In this document: positions 1 to 12,183 of the stretch, piece by piece
How the letters are laid out: each line of letters starts with the position of its first letter
How positions within the stretch are numbered: position 1 is the stretch's first letter
Assembly: GCF_012489685.1 (NCBI RefSeq)
Contig: NC_080044.1
Span: 66,574,732-66,638,731 of the forward strand
Source of the DNA: Lotus japonicus
Taxonomy: Eukaryota; Streptophyta; Magnoliopsida; Fabales; Fabaceae
DNA length: 64,000 bases
Reading direction: 5' to 3'
Position numbers and translations under genes: made by a program
The notes under the pieces: generated by a model
Told to the model about the DNA's origin: nothing
The model's input: the letters and a program-made list of their open reading frames with translations, nothing else
Database searches by the model: none

Positions 1-197
1 TTTAACTATAATTAAGATGGTTTAAGAAGTATTACTTTTATGTCAGGTAATGTATTGCTTTTGAAATTACATAATGATTCTGAAGTACTTGTAACAGTGC
101 ATCAAATTATTTCAGGAATTCTCTTTCAAATCAGTAGCTGGAGTTGCTTTGGTTTGCTTGAATCTATAGTTTTAGTAATCTCTTGATTCATTTTCAG

Positions 198-281
198 TTT
201 TATGATTTTGCCAACCATAATGCATTCAATCTGCTGGATAGATACAACTCACGTGATCTTGTTTTTAACGATGATATACAG
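198..281 (+). CDS. Internal exon of an unidentified plus-strand gene (copy 1)
   Basis: An 84-bp stretch bounded by a consensus acceptor (TTTTCAG) and donor (GGTAAC), in phase 0, encoding 28 residues starting [10 protein letters not shown]. It is the third of three phase-0 exons; the first two are seen only before copy 2, because the window begins inside this locus. It lies on the strand opposite to the Helitron genes and about 200 bp beyond the end of RepHel. In copy 2 the same exon has lost one base. I do not recognise the family. It may be a host gene interrupted by the Helitron or a fragment captured by it. Confidence 0.5.
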
Positions 282-477
282 GTAACATTCTAGAAAAGCT
301 TTTGGCTTATGCTCAATTTCTTATTTTAACTTAGGTCATTGTCTCTGATTTTTTTTGGTTATATACACGAATTCAGCTAGTAACAAAAGAAATTTCATGT
401 TAGAATGAATGGAATACCAAGTAAATGTTTATAGTACTAAATATAAATGAATATGTAGAACTCCATAAAACTGCACC

Positions 478-2144
478 TTATGGAGTTATATTGTCAAACA
501 CTTCTTCATACACAACATTAATTGTTGTATTAGAAGGGAGATCGTCGTGGTTTTCTATGAGGATCCTTAGCCCTTGTTTGCTTTTGACTCTTGATAGCGC
601 CACATATAATTGTCCGTGGCTAAAAACCGGTCTTGGAAGATATAACCCAACACACCCTAGTGTTTGTCCCTACGCTTTGTTTATCGTCATACCGAAGCAG
701 ACACATATAGGCAACTGCCGTCTCTGAAATTGGAACGGTAGATTTGTGTTATTTGTATTCATGGTCATCCTAGGAATCAGTACAGTAGATTCAGCTTTAG
801 TCCCAGTTAGAACGGTGCACTGAATGACATGGTCTCCAAATCTCTTCACCGTCAATCTTGTTCCATTACACAATCCGTTGGACTGGTCGATATTTCTCAT
901 TAATATTACTGGGACTCCAATTTTCAAACTCAACTTACGCGGTGGCAGTCCTGAACAGTTCATCGCATTCAATACCTCGGGGGAAAATGCATCCAGTTCA
1001 CTCTCAACATTGCCGTCTTCTTTGTATATTGAATCAGAGCTCAAGTATTCCCTTTCTTCTGTCGAGACCCGAGACAACATGTAATCATTGACCTTTCCAA
1101 CCAGTTCAATCGTGGGGGCCAAAATGGATCTTTCCCTGAAGTATTCAGAGTTAGACATGTTACGCAACAAATCAGGGTAGGTATAATTGACCAAGTCTTC
1201 AAAACCGGTTTCTGAGTTTTTTATAAGGATTTCATCTGGTATTTGAATTTCTGATTCGCCGTTAACTGGCTGTCCGACCTTGCCATCACCTATAGTCAAC
1301 AACCATTCTGAAAATTCTGCTATATCTGATGCACTTGAGCACGAAGATCCTTGCAGGAGTCTCATGTTCTTTGTCAAACAAAGAACTTCACAAAAAGGCC
1401 ATAGATAGGATGAATTTATTGTTGCACTGATGACATCTTGCCTGGATGCCCTTGGAATTACAGATAAGATTTGCCTGAAATCACCGCCCAGAACCACAAC
1501 TTTTCCTCCGAACGGCAAGCTGGAGTCATATCCTGGGGTGAACCTCAAAATATCTCTCAAGCACTTATCCAAAGCCTCGTAACACCATTTACTCATCATA
1601 TGAGCTTCGTCCCAAATGATCAGTTTCGCCTTTATCAGCAATTTAGCATGAGGGCTGTTATGCTTTATGTTGCATGTTGAATCCTCAGTTATAGGTATGG
1701 GAATCTTGAACCTGGAGTGCGCCGTCCTTCCTCCAGGCAACAACAGTGCAGCAATACCACTTGAAGCCACATTGAGAACAATATCACCTCTTGATCGAAT
1801 GGATGCTGAAAGCGCTTTCCAGACAAAGGTTTTACCCGTCCCACCGTAGCCATACAGGAAGAAAAATCCACCTTTGTTTCCATAGACGGCGTTAATTATT
1901 TTGTCATACGCATGCCTTTGTTCGTCAGTTATTGAGGAGAGACATTGGTCCAAGTATTCACTCATTTCATTCCTGTCGTAATTCAACTCCTCTACAATCA
2001 GTCTTTGTCCAACGTCTTCGACAACAATGCCTGAAGGATAAGGCATGGAAACAAAATTGTGCAGGCTCCTGCCATTGTTTTGTAGCATGTTCACAATCTC
2101 AGCGAGCGCCAGGTTTTTTTTCTGATCATCTGTTAGATTCAGTC
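478..2144 (-). pseudogene. PIF1-like helicase exon of RepHel, copy 1
   Basis: Last exon, entered through an intron at 2145-2218 (acceptor CTGCAG, donor AGGTAAGC). It carries the superfamily 1B helicase motifs: Walker A GYGGTGKT, motif II IIWDEAHMM, motif III GGDFRQILSVIP, and a later VPVILMRNID block. Open for about 490 codons, then TAG at 670-672. The frame beyond it still encodes GQTLGCVGLYLPRPVF and YVALSRVKS (motif VI) before the natural TAA at 478-480. Truncation at the TAG would therefore remove motif VI, needed for ATP hydrolysis in this superfamily. Copy 1 has no frameshift in this exon. Confidence 0.9.
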
Positions 2145-2218
2145 CTGCAGACAGATAAATTAGATGAGTTTGGCAGGTTATCCGCAATTTAGAATGATCC
2201 AAAATGAAGGAGGCTTAC

Positions 2219-4469
2219 CTGGGTAATCTAAGCGTCTTCTTTGTCTGTAGAGAATATCATCTGAAAGCTCTTTCCAGCACTTATCCCAAACTACCTCGGG
2301 ATTTGACATGTTGTTAGACATCAACAACACCACAAACAGTCTTCTAAGATACTCTCCTGACCCCCAGAAGCTGGCCTCTTTTATTGTGTCTACAAATTCT
2401 TTGTCATCTTCTAGCAAACCAAGAGCACAACACGCATCCTTAAAAGTACTGTAGGTCACTTCTTTCACAGTGAGAATGTCTTTAAAACTCGTGCAACCTT
2501 TTTGAACGTTCAGAAGGATCCTTAAGTAATAGTCCTCGCCGCATGATGGAGGCACATGTGAAATTCTACCAATTGAGAAACCCTGTTTTCTAGGGCGCCA
2601 TTCTCTTGTGTCGTCTTTCCAAACAAATTTGGTGGGATATTCTGAATAAGTAATGTCTTGTCCAGCCGCATAAAGTTGGTTAGCCTCCATCCAACCTATA
2701 AACTTGTTTTTCTTAATGTCGGCCTTTTCAATTGCATCATGTACTGTCTCACCGTCATTGTACACTACGCTTTGCTCACCTGGAAGATGGAATGGCAACC
2801 TCACAACTGGAGGCTCACTATAGTGCACTTCAAATCCAAACAATCGCTATGCCGCCTCACATGCAGAGATGTATCTGCAGTCATAGTAATTTTTTATTTC
2901 ATCAATCACCTGGGATGGATTACTTGAATCCGAAGTTCGGTAAAATTCAGTCGTCACTCTGTCGTTGCCTTTATGGACATACTTGAAAAGATATTTTATT
3001 GCACTTGTCTGGCACGTGTACTCAACGTTAATGTGAGCTCTATATTTTTGGAGTAGCAATGGGTTGTATGGTACAACATATCTATTATCCAGCACAGTTT
3101 TGCCCTTTTTGACAGTCCTGCCATCCTCTCTTCTTCTATATTTAGGAAAACCTTCATCATCAATAATGGTCCTCGTCCTAAACTCTTTAGGAAAGAACTT
3201 AGAGCATTTTTCATTGTTCATACATGGTGACTTCAAATTTAGTACACTGCATGGTCCGTGAATCATATACTTCTGCACAGCCTCAAATAATTCAGGATTG
3301 TTGGTACGGTCTGGAATTTCTGCGGATATAACTTTGTCGATGTCTTCGGGGGTCTTGGGCTTGAATTTGGCATGGACAAAGACCAAAATGTGTGCGTGGG
3401 GAAGACCTCGCTTTTGAAATTCGATGGTGATTGAATCTGCAAGAATGATAGAGGAAGGTAATAAAAATCTGTGAATTGATTATAAATTTAGGCAAATGAC
3501 ATGATTTGTACATTATTAGATTTAAAAGTATCAGTAGGCTTACATCCACTAATCTTTCCGAACACTTTTCCGCTCTTCAAGTCAGCAATTAGTTCGTCCA
3601 ACTTCATTTTGAAAACTCTACAAAGTATGTCGGGTCTATCCTCAGGCTTCAAACCTCGTGTTTCAACAAAACGTTTGACTTCAGGCCATTCTGGATTGCA
3701 TGTCATAGTGATAAATAAGCTAGGATATCCGATATATCTACAAATGGCAAATGAGTCCTTGCAATTGTTGAACATGTATCTCGGCCCTCCAGTAAATGAT
3801 CCAGGCAATATGATTCGCTGACCTGTTGCAGCTGCATTTGTTTCTCCACGGACCAAGCACTCGTGCAATCCCTTGTAACGTTCCACTCGCAGTTTCGGCT
3901 GTATTGTCCTATAATATCGCATTCTATCAGCTTCAACCATGGTATAAGAGTCCACCAGAAATTGCTGGAACAGTCTCCTAGATTGAAGAACAATAGGTGA
4001 TTCCCCTTTTCTTTCTTGCAACCTATATGCAAACCACTCGCGCATGGCAATGTCATCCTTTTTTCTCATTCTTCCAGGTGCGTCATAATCTTTAGTTAAA
4101 ATACCTCGTCTCCATCCATCCTCCCCGTATGGAAACAATAGTGGATATTGAAGTGAAAGAAATGACGGATATGTAGGGTCAATATGCTTGATCAACCTGG
4201 ATTGTGTTTCAACAATGATCTCTCTCTTAACAGTAGCATCTATGTCACCCACCACCAACGCAGCAACTTCAGATGCTGTGGAAAGGTTATAAGTTCTCCC
4301 ATCTTTGTCCCTCCGCCGAATTAACCTTAGCTTGACATTAGAAAAATCACCACATCTGTATTGTTCCCTAGCATATCTGTATGACTTAACCAAAGGGTTC
4401 TCTGCATCTAGCATGTTTTTTAAGTCTCTGACAATTAGCTCATCCAACTTATGAGCATCACCGCTTGGC
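2219..4469 (-). pseudogene. Rep (HUH nuclease) half of RepHel, copy 1
   Basis: Two exons, 4469-3544 and 3436-2219. The first encodes the Helitron-like N-terminal domain, with blocks such as YPLLFPYGEDGW and MTCNPEWPE. The second opens with IEFQKRGLPHAHIL, whose HxH pair is the metal-binding HUH motif. About 120 residues later comes YLFKYVHK, matching the two-tyrosine YxxxYxxK motif that nicks and joins DNA strands in Helitrons. Just after YYDCRYISACEAA an in-frame TAG at 2847-2849 separates Rep from the helicase. Translation resumes in the same frame with RLFGFEVHYSEPPVVRLPFH, which is family-typical, so this is a point nonsense rather than the end of a gene. Confidence 0.88.
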
Positions 4470-6184
4470 CTTCAAATTAAAAAGTAATCGGTTAACATAA
4501 GGTGTTCAGAGGATACTTGTGTATTAAAAATACTATATAAGAAGATTGTAAATTCATAACGTTATGTATACCTGAGAGCTTGTATCCTATTAGCAACCTC
4601 ATTTTCAGTGTCAAAAATATAAAGCTGGGCAAATTTGGGACTTTGACCAACTGGAGGTATGAGACTACCAATAGAATGGTAATTTTGTCCTCCGAGCAAG
4701 AAGATTGGAGGACCACGTCCATTGTTTATGTTTTTGTCCACCTTTCCAGCCATAGACGTGAATGCAAACATTCCATTGAACATCCTTATGTTCTTTAAGA
4801 AATGTCGGCTTTTATCAGTTTCATTTGCGTGCAAGTCTTGGAGTATTTTAGGTGCAGCTTTGAGCAATGGTAGTTGAACCTTCCCATGCAAACAGCATAG
4901 AGGAAATTTTGGTGTTCTTGTAGGTACTTTCCTTCTCTTTCTTTCATCATACCAGAACATGGCTCCGCAATGCTCGCACTCGTTAGTAGGATCTCCCATG
5001 TCCCACATGGCTTAGGTAGAAAATAAAAAAAAATGTTAAAAAGCTGTCATGTTATTAATGATTAAGAAAGCTATATTGATTATCAAACTGTGATACGATC
5101 ACAGTAAATACCTGTTGCATGACCAGCTGCAGCAACGTCGTTCATTAATTCATCTGAGTTAACATCTGCAAATTTTAATCAATAGAAGAATATGATTTTT
5201 TTTTCTCACAGCAGCTGTCATTTTCATAACAAAGAATTATCTGTGTGCATAGAATAGTTAATTCCCTCACATGGAACAATTTATTACCTTCCAAATCTTC
5301 ATTGTCAATTAATGGATCATCGTCAGCAGGTTCATTCAAATTTATGGCATCGAAACCAACGGGATCTGGAATGTGAATGTGGTAGTTTAAGGTCCAAACT
5401 CAATTATAGTTAAATATTGGTGTCAATGATGGTAATCAAGTTTATGCTTATGAATAGTTTGACACAATACCTTCATGTTCTGCTGGAGGGTCAATGTCAT
5501 TTGCATTGTTGTTCACAGGTCGTCTATCAACTTGACTTGTTGAAGCAATGTTTGGTGATGTCGAATTGTACGAAATTGTTCCAGATAAAGTTGTTGCAGG
5601 AATGGCACCTCTGTCCATAGTTGTTGCGTCACTGCTTTGGCACAGGTAATACATTATCTGGCACCCTTTCCAATACTTACATATTTTGTTCTATAACGAA
5701 TGACAATTTTTTGAATTGTAAAGCATAACTACTTACCATCTATTGATGTCTTGCTGTTGAGGAGATATGGTTGGCTCTATATAAATGTTGTTAGAACCCT
5801 TATCAAGCATATTTGGAGGACGAAATGATACTCCTAAATTGTTTGTGACAGATTCGCTAATTCTTTTTTTTTAACAATCTGCTTGCCTGCTGTCAGTGGT
5901 TCTCTGGAATAATAAAATCTCACAAAGTCATGATCTAAGGTTTTTTGTTGAAAGCTGTTTAAGAAATAAATGGTAATTGTTGTAATATAAGGTTACATTA
6001 GTGTTGTCTTCTCCCTTCTCTGACTTTCAATAGGGGACACATCTTCACTGAATGATGATCTCGCATTGTCATTGTTTACTTTTCTTGCTGGAATTTGCTG
6101 GCTAAAGTTAGTAATTGTTATTTTGAGTGACATTATATTCATGTATTAATTTTGTGAATGAAGTTTGAATGCAAGTAATTACCA

Positions 6185-7012
6185 CTAGGATTATAGCCCG
6201 TTGCCGTGCGATGCACGGACGAACAATTCTATGAATTATAATTTTTAATTCAATAATTTATAACATAAATAGATTTATTTTAATAATGTTTACAGCTATA
6301 AAAAGATAGGTGATATTACATTATTCCTTAACTTCAGTGTATAGATAATACATGAACATTTGATTATTTAAAATGATTATATTTTATTAATCTGAAATAT
6401 AAAACAAACTCGTTTCAAACCAATAACAGAATTTACCTAATTTGTATTTTTTTTCCTTAGTTATAATAGGAGAAATAAATTATAGTGAAGAAAAAGTTTG
6501 TTTTTAGAAAATTTAATTAAATTTTATGATATTTTTATTGAATTTTCGGATTTTATAAGTTTTTATTGTGATTTGATAGTTTTTATAAAAAAAATTATAA
6601 TATTTTTCTTTAATTTTTACTTTTTTATTTAATCTAGTTATATCTTAGATAATTTCGGTAAATCTTTTAAAATTTTAATATTTTATGATAAAATTTCTCA
6701 TATTTAGGTGAAGAAAAAGTTTATTTTTAGGTACATAAATGGTTTCTTTTTAATATTTTTAATATCAAATAATAATTAATTGGAAGTGACACATCATCAA
6801 ATTGGCATGAGAATTAATCGGAGAGTGACACCTCATGAATTGAAATTTAGAAATAAATTAAGATAAAATCAAGAAATAAACAACCTAAATCCTAATCAAG
6901 TTTAAAATTTAAAAAAAGTATTTTCTTATGGGAATTAATGTGAGAATGACATGTCACTAAATCAGCCTGATATAAGTTTTTCTTTTCTAATATATATTGA
7001 TATTGATATTGA
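6185..7012 (-). mobile_element. Nested non-autonomous Helitron, copy 1
   Basis: On the minus strand the element ends with a GC hairpin (CCGTGC-ATC-GCACGG at 6204-6218), then about 15 nt, then CTAG followed by host T at 6184: the standard Helitron 3' terminus. The 5' end is TC next to an A. Three candidates exist (7000, 7006, 7012) because the junction holds three copies of TATTGA. Just inside, the minus strand reads TATATATTAGAAAAG, typical of plant Helitron 5' ends. About 0.8 kb, very AT-rich, no ORF. Its 3' end lies 52 bp upstream of the proposed RepHel start, in the same orientation, so it may carry or disrupt the RepHel promoter. Confidence 0.7.
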
Positions 7013-7893
7013 TTCCTCGATAAGTTTTTTTTGAGCTACTTTATTAATTATGGCTATAATAGGTATCATTTATTTTTTGTTTGTATCCTTTTATTTATGG
7101 GGGAAAATTTTAAATTAATATTATTTCTGACATTTCTTCATTTATTTATTAATATGTTATCCTTTTATTTTTTTCTTGATTTATTTTTGTAATTTTGACA
7201 TTTAGATTTTAATAGAAAAAGAATGCCCCATCGGCTCAAACATTTTGTTTTTCTCTGGGGTATGTATGGACCAAACAAAAATATTCAGAATAGATCAATA
7301 TGAATATAGTGGCCCATTTTAACCTTACCATCTTCTCATTTGGTCGAAAATCCTGTGTCAGATAAATGAAATTAAAACTGTTATGTTTACAACTATTTCT
7401 TTTAGTAGCAGCACTTATTAAGAAACTATAATTTCAGAAATTTTACAAAATAAAAAGATAAATGGTGTACAAATAACATGATTTACTCAATAAAAACAAC
7501 ATATATGATTCTTAAAACAAAGAAATACATAACATATGATATGTGATAAAATTCAGATTAAAACAAACTTAATAGGATAAAATAAAACATATGAAAGTAA
7601 AATATAATAATTGAACTCTGTGCGAGAAATAGACAAACAGAAAATTATATTGATAAGGAAGAAGTGATTCATGTGGATAGTGTTGCTCACAACATATTAC
7701 AAAATAAATCTGCTTGTAGCACACATCTTCTAACTGGATAATAAACATATTAAACCCACAAATAAGTCAGACTAAACATAATGGATCGGCCCATAGTACA
7801 AAAAGTTGGCCTCATAACATAATCATATAGAGTCTGACTATACTAAGCTGCCCCATTATACAAAGAAAGGCATAGTCTTATATATTATAGCAC
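7013..7893. other. AT-rich non-coding stretch between nested Helitron and RPA-like gene (also 18998-19878)
   Basis: No coding potential on either strand. It probably holds the 3' UTR of the RPA-like gene and the original RepHel upstream region, displaced by the nested Helitron. Confidence 0.5.
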
Positions 7894-10800
7894 TCAGTCA
7901 TGAACTACATCATCATCATCAACCTTTAACTTCTGGAGTTCTTCAACAACATCCTCAGTCTTATCCTCAGTCTTATCATCATGTTCCACAACAACTCTAA
8001 TAGACTCCTCATGGTCAAGTGATTCATCTTTCACAGCAACGTCATCAGACTCCTCATGATCAATACTCATAGCTCCAAGACGAACAATTGCTACTGAATG
8101 ATCAATAGTCAATTCAGTTTTCTTCCTCACCTGATAATCATCAGAATTGAACTTAAGCTGATTATCATGGTTGCCATTATGAACCTCACCATCCAATTTC
8201 CTTTTAACTTGCTTCGAAATAACAGTGGTCTTGCTACTTTCGCCATCTCCAGCACCAGCTTCAGATTGGTTTCCATCATTACCTATGACCTATACAATAA
8301 CACCCATTGCGATCAAAAGAGAAATACATGATTTCCTGAAATTTATTATCATTAAATAAAACTTTCTGCATAAATTACCATTTATCAAATAACATATATA
8401 ATATAATATAATCTAATCTAACATCTACAATAATCTAATATCACAAATGTCATAATGTATCATAAGTTATGGTGTTTATTTCAAATCAGGACCAAAATAT
8501 TTATTAAAACAATGAATTTTACAACATAATCTAAATAATAATTTACAGCATTCAAACCTCCAATGCATTGGGAATTGTTTCTTCAGTGTGAAATGCAGAA
8601 ATGATCTCAACATCAGAACAGATTCGGAGAACCTGATAGCAAGGAAGTCCATTCAAGGTTAAGCCAACTATTTTGGAGACCTTGAACAAAAGTTCATTTC
8701 CTACAACTTCTCTTCAACTTCAGATGGATAATAAGCATCAAACTCATGCTTTATGACAGGACATATCACAGCAAAAACAAAATCACCGTTAGAAACAATT
8801 CTGAAATCAAAATGGCTATCTATCATGACAATAGACAATAAATTAAACACACCTCTAAATCAGAAAACACACGTTCAGGTGTGAGTTTCAGCAACTCCTG
8901 CACCTCTGAGTGATTTAACACAAATACAGCACTCTCATGACCATCAAAGACCTCAACATTTACCCGATACCTATCAAAGACATCAACCAACAAATTAATA
9001 CAATTTTTCTTCTAAAATCAAAGATAAGAAATAGCTATATCTAATAACTACTAACTAATGACTAAATACCTAACATGAATTGCTTACCTGTGAATCATGG
9101 TGTAGAAAAACCGCTGGCAGGTGACACACTCATACACACCAGTCCGAACAATCAATTCTCCATGACATATACAAGATGGATATGTCCATGCTTCATTTTT
9201 CAGCGCAGCAACAATCCCGCCATGGACAATGTAAATAGCCTCCTGTGAAAACTGTAATATTTAACTTATTATCACTTTAATTTGGAATAAGCATAAACAT
9301 ACATGAATGACTATTAATCTACCTCATCAGATCACTGAGTTGAGAGATAGTTTTCTTTGGGTGCAAATTCAGCATTCTTGTCTCATATTAACTTCAAGAA
9401 CACGAGGCCGAAGGAACTGAACTGGCTCATCAGTCCCGAATGCTCCCGCATAAAGCCTACACATACCCATAAAACAATCAGAAGCCTATACATTTTTGCA
9501 GCATTAACATCCTAAGAAATCAAAGAGTTTAAATAACCTGTTAGTAAATGAAGAAACAACCTCAAAGCTGGATTGACGAATAGCTTAGATGTGTGAGGAA
9601 GGGTAACGCATAAATAGAAGACCTAAAAACATAAAAATTAAATAAATTTCTTAGGAATATCAAAGACATACATTCACAATTTAGAAATATATAAATTGGC
9701 AAAATTGAAATAAGATTAATAAAAAAAAGGATTTAAAACAGGTTTAACAAATGAGGAAATTACCATTAACATTTCTAACTTGAATAAACTGAAGAATCAA
9801 CACAGGCCTCTTAGTCCAATTAGAGCAGAGATTGAGCATCAGCAATTCAGCAAGTTCTCCCATATAAGAAACAACGCATAATACCCCTAATTTATACACA
9901 TACAACGAAATTTAAACAATGTAGAACAACAAAACAAATTCAGAACACTAAAACTCCAGCAAATAGAAATAACGATCAGAGTATGAAGTACACAGAATCT
10001 CTAAGTTCCACAATCATCATTTTGGTTGTCTTTCCTTCCGTGACAAAACGCCTCACAGCTGATACAGATGATACCACCCCAATGAAATCTAAAAATAATC
10101 AAACAAGGTTCAGTAGTGTTCATAAAAAATATAGACAATGAGAGCTAGGGATAGTAAGTAACAAAATAATAGAAAGACAAACAACGCTAAGGAGACTAAG
10201 TTATAAATATAATAGAAAGACAGACAATGGTAAATAGACTAAGTTATAAAAATGATAAGTCATTTCTGCTATGTCATCATAAAAACATAAAAACAATAAA
10301 AGAACCACAGTTTAGATACATATACCTGATAAGTGTGAAAAGATTCCCCTGCATCTTTCTATGTATCCCGTATCGTAGAAACTCCAACCCTCGCGAGGGA
10401 TGGATGTATCTCCAGATAGAGTGAGGATGGTACGTGTACTAAATACAAGTCGATAGCCATGACTTGTGCAGCGAAGCTCACGAGTATTAGGAATCACCTT
10501 AAACTTCGATATCTTGTAAACAAACCCAGTAAATATTTCTCCCCTGAGCCTATGATCTTTACACACGGAAGCTTGAATCTTAGAACCCTATATAAGTAAA
10601 ACAAATGCTAAATTATTCTGCTCAATAAAAGGAAATGCAGATAAATTAGCCAAATACAGAAGCATATATGTAAGCATAAGCCAGAAATTGAAGACATCAT
10701 AAATCATAATCATAAATCATAAATTATACAGTAAAGAAAAAGAAGAAAACCTCCTTGTCCAACAAAATCACTTCTGTGCAAGATTGAACAGTTGGAAGAT

Positions 10801-10942
10801 ATCGAGCAGGAGTGTTCCACATTGAAATAATGCGAACCTTCAAATTCCAAGACGTTTTGTCAAGATTAATATCCATGACATTATCAAACTCGACCACATC
10901 CACCAAATTGTTCACCATATTGCTATTCCTATTGTTATCCAT
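7894..10942 (-). pseudogene. RPA1-like ssDNA-binding protein gene of the Helitron, copy 1 (frame-broken)
   Basis: Copy 1 of the ten-exon gene described at 19879-22934. The first two exons (10942-10751, 10587-10326) and the last (about 8282-7894) are intact and identical to copy 2. The middle carries 1-bp losses or gains relative to copy 2 at about 8707, 9326, 9374, 9434-9440, 9565, 9595 and 9860, which interrupt the zinc-ribbon and OB-fold exons. As these lie within 2.6 kb of the gap, they may be consensus errors. Plant Helitrons often carry such an RPA gene, thought to coat single-stranded transposition intermediates. Confidence 0.75.
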
Positions 10943-11053
10943 ACTTCAAGAGAGAAATAACAAACTCAAGGGAAAATATGAACCAAGAAACAATGAGAAA
11001 GAGTCTCTGCTGGTCACACAATCCAGACTTGCATAATGCACATTGCATAGTGG

Positions 11054-11061
11054 TATTTATA
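11054..11061 (-). promoter_or_regulatory. TATA box of the RPA-like gene, copy 1
   Basis: Minus-strand TATAAATA about 110 bp upstream of the ATG at 10942, a normal spacing for a plant core promoter with a short leader. Confidence 0.5.
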
Positions 11062-11298
11062 GTAGGAAATAATTAATTTTTTAATGCTTTAGTGTCAAGG
11101 ACAACACATGCTGTCATAGTTCAACAATGGAGTAAGTAGAGTCAGAATGGATATGATGTATATCAAAAAAAACTTCAGTGAGATTAAGAAAAGGGTTCCA
11201 ATGTCAGACTTTGGGAATTAGAATTTAAAATTGAATGGACAGAAACAGTAGAGAATGAACAGAATCAGTGAAATTTTCAGAGCAAAAAGTACATTAAA

Positions 11299-11398
11299 NN
11301 NNNNNNNNNNNNNNNNNNNNNNNNNNNNNNNNNNNNNNNNNNNNNNNNNNNNNNNNNNNNNNNNNNNNNNNNNNNNNNNNNNNNNNNNNNNNNNNNNN
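11299..11398. other. Assembly gap, exactly 100 N
   Basis: One hundred N characters in a row. A round 100 is the usual convention for a gap of unknown size. It sits exactly where copy 1 of the long repeat ends. Confidence 0.99.
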
Positions 11399-11519
11399 CT
11401 TTTTTTAATTTATATTTCTCTATTAATTTACTCTTGAAAATAAAATTGAAGCAACATTACTCAAAGAGAAATAAAGTGTGTTATTTTCTTATGTTTATTT
11501 CACAAAACTGATAGTGGAG

Positions 11520-11738
11520 GTTTGCTGTTATCCTGCGCCCCTCTGTTTGCCTGACACACCCCACTTCAACATCCCACAAGCGTTAGATCTGATTCCTCAT
11601 TCTACATACCTCGTTCGTAATTGCTCATCTTTTGTCTGTCATGAGCTTTTGATTTTTCTCCTTCTGAACCTGAGTTCCGATCTCATTCGTCATGCTTCTT
11701 CGTGTATTGCGCTACACAATCGTTTCTTTGAATTCGAG
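11520..11738 (+). CDS. Upstream exon of the same unidentified plus-strand gene
   Basis: Open frame ending at a clean donor (TTCGAG then GTGATT). The last 34 residues run from HELLIFLLLN to FFEFE and are rich in Leu, Ile and His. The left limit is uncertain; I see no clear start codon or acceptor, so the coordinate is approximate. Its phase-0 end joins smoothly to 11809-11877 and then to 12184. The exon is unique in the window, lying between the gap and copy 2. If the copies are an assembly overlap, the same exon should also exist upstream of base 1. Confidence 0.4.
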
Positions 11739-11808
11739 GTGATTGGTGCATCCACAGGAGCTAACATCGTATTGTAATGATTCTCATGTCCTTGTTTATG
11801 TTGTTCAG

Positions 11809-11877
11809 ATTGCATTGGATCAGGTTTCAATACGAAAGGGGCAATGCAATGGGCAAATTGCCGCAAGGTTGAGAAAG
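11809..11877 (+). CDS. Second exon of the unidentified plus-strand gene
   Basis: A 69-bp exon (23 codons) between acceptor TTGTTCAG and donor AAGGTCAGT, phase 0 at both ends, encoding IALDQVSIRK followed by GQCNGQIAARLRK. The basic, Gln/Arg-rich peptide reads on without a stop into the exon at 12184-12266. Three consecutive phase-0 junctions with good splice sites argue for a real gene. The product is not recognised. Confidence 0.45.
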
Positions 11878-12183
11878 GTCAGTGGCTTTATGCTAATTAT
11901 TATGTGGGATTAGCTACTTTTGATAAGTGGTCTCTTTTGAGAAATACTTTTTTTTGTACATTACAAACTACTTATGCGGTTCTCATTTTAACTATAATTA
12001 AGATGGTTTAAGAAGTATTACTTTTATGTCAGGTAATGTATTGCTTTTGAAATTACATAATGATTCTGAAGTACTTGTAACAGTGCATCAAATTATTTCA
12101 GGAATTCTCTTTCAAATCAGTAGCTGGAGTTGCTTTGGTTTGCTTGAATCTATAGTTTTAGTAATCTCTTGATTCATTTTCAG

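Larger units (their letters stand above)
478..6133 (-). pseudogene. Helitron RepHel replicase-helicase, copy 1 (two in-frame stops)
   Basis: Rolling-circle transposase of a plant Helitron. Reading leftwards I trace phase-consistent exons 5631-5471, 5365-5288, 5165-5112, 5010-4572, 4469-3544, 3436-2219 and 2144-478, with GT-AG introns of about 75-110 bp. An upstream exon ends at 5737, and a possible start ATG is at 6133-6131. The traced exons alone give about 1,500 residues, normal for plant Helitrons. Order: acidic N-terminus, Cys-rich motif (ECEHCGAMF, with LCCLHGK later), Helitron-like N domain, HUH Rep (GLPHAHILVF), YxxxYxxK (YLFKYVHK), PIF1-like helicase. TAG codons at 2847-2849 and 670-672 interrupt it in frame; both also occur in copy 2. 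Exons upstream of 5631 are the least certain. Confidence 0.85.
1..11298. repeat. Copy 1 of an ~11.3 kb near-identical direct repeat (Helitron region)
   Basis: Matches 11987-23291 base for base apart from scattered short indels and very few substitutions. It stops abruptly at the N gap, while copy 2 carries on into unique sequence. Between roughly 2.1 and 8.7 kb I found only one difference, in a T run near 5198. The differences cluster at 250-2100 and at 8700-11200. Copy 1 keeps the helicase reading frame open in the first cluster but is frame-broken in the second, in the RPA-like gene. The likeliest reading is an unmerged overlap between two contigs; a very recent tandem duplication is the alternative. 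Confidence 0.9.

Noticed and set aside
424..5620. Many 60-118 codon plus-strand frames over the RepHel gene, and the same set over copy 2
   Set aside because: All are antisense shadows of the RepHel exons with no family features.
6204..6218. Rho-independent terminator or attachment site at the GC hairpin
   Set aside because: Its position before CTAG-T and the nuclear plant setting make it a Helitron 3' end.
11255..11437. 60-codon frame running across the N gap
   Set aside because: More than half of it is unknown bases; the frame only exists because N is not a stop.
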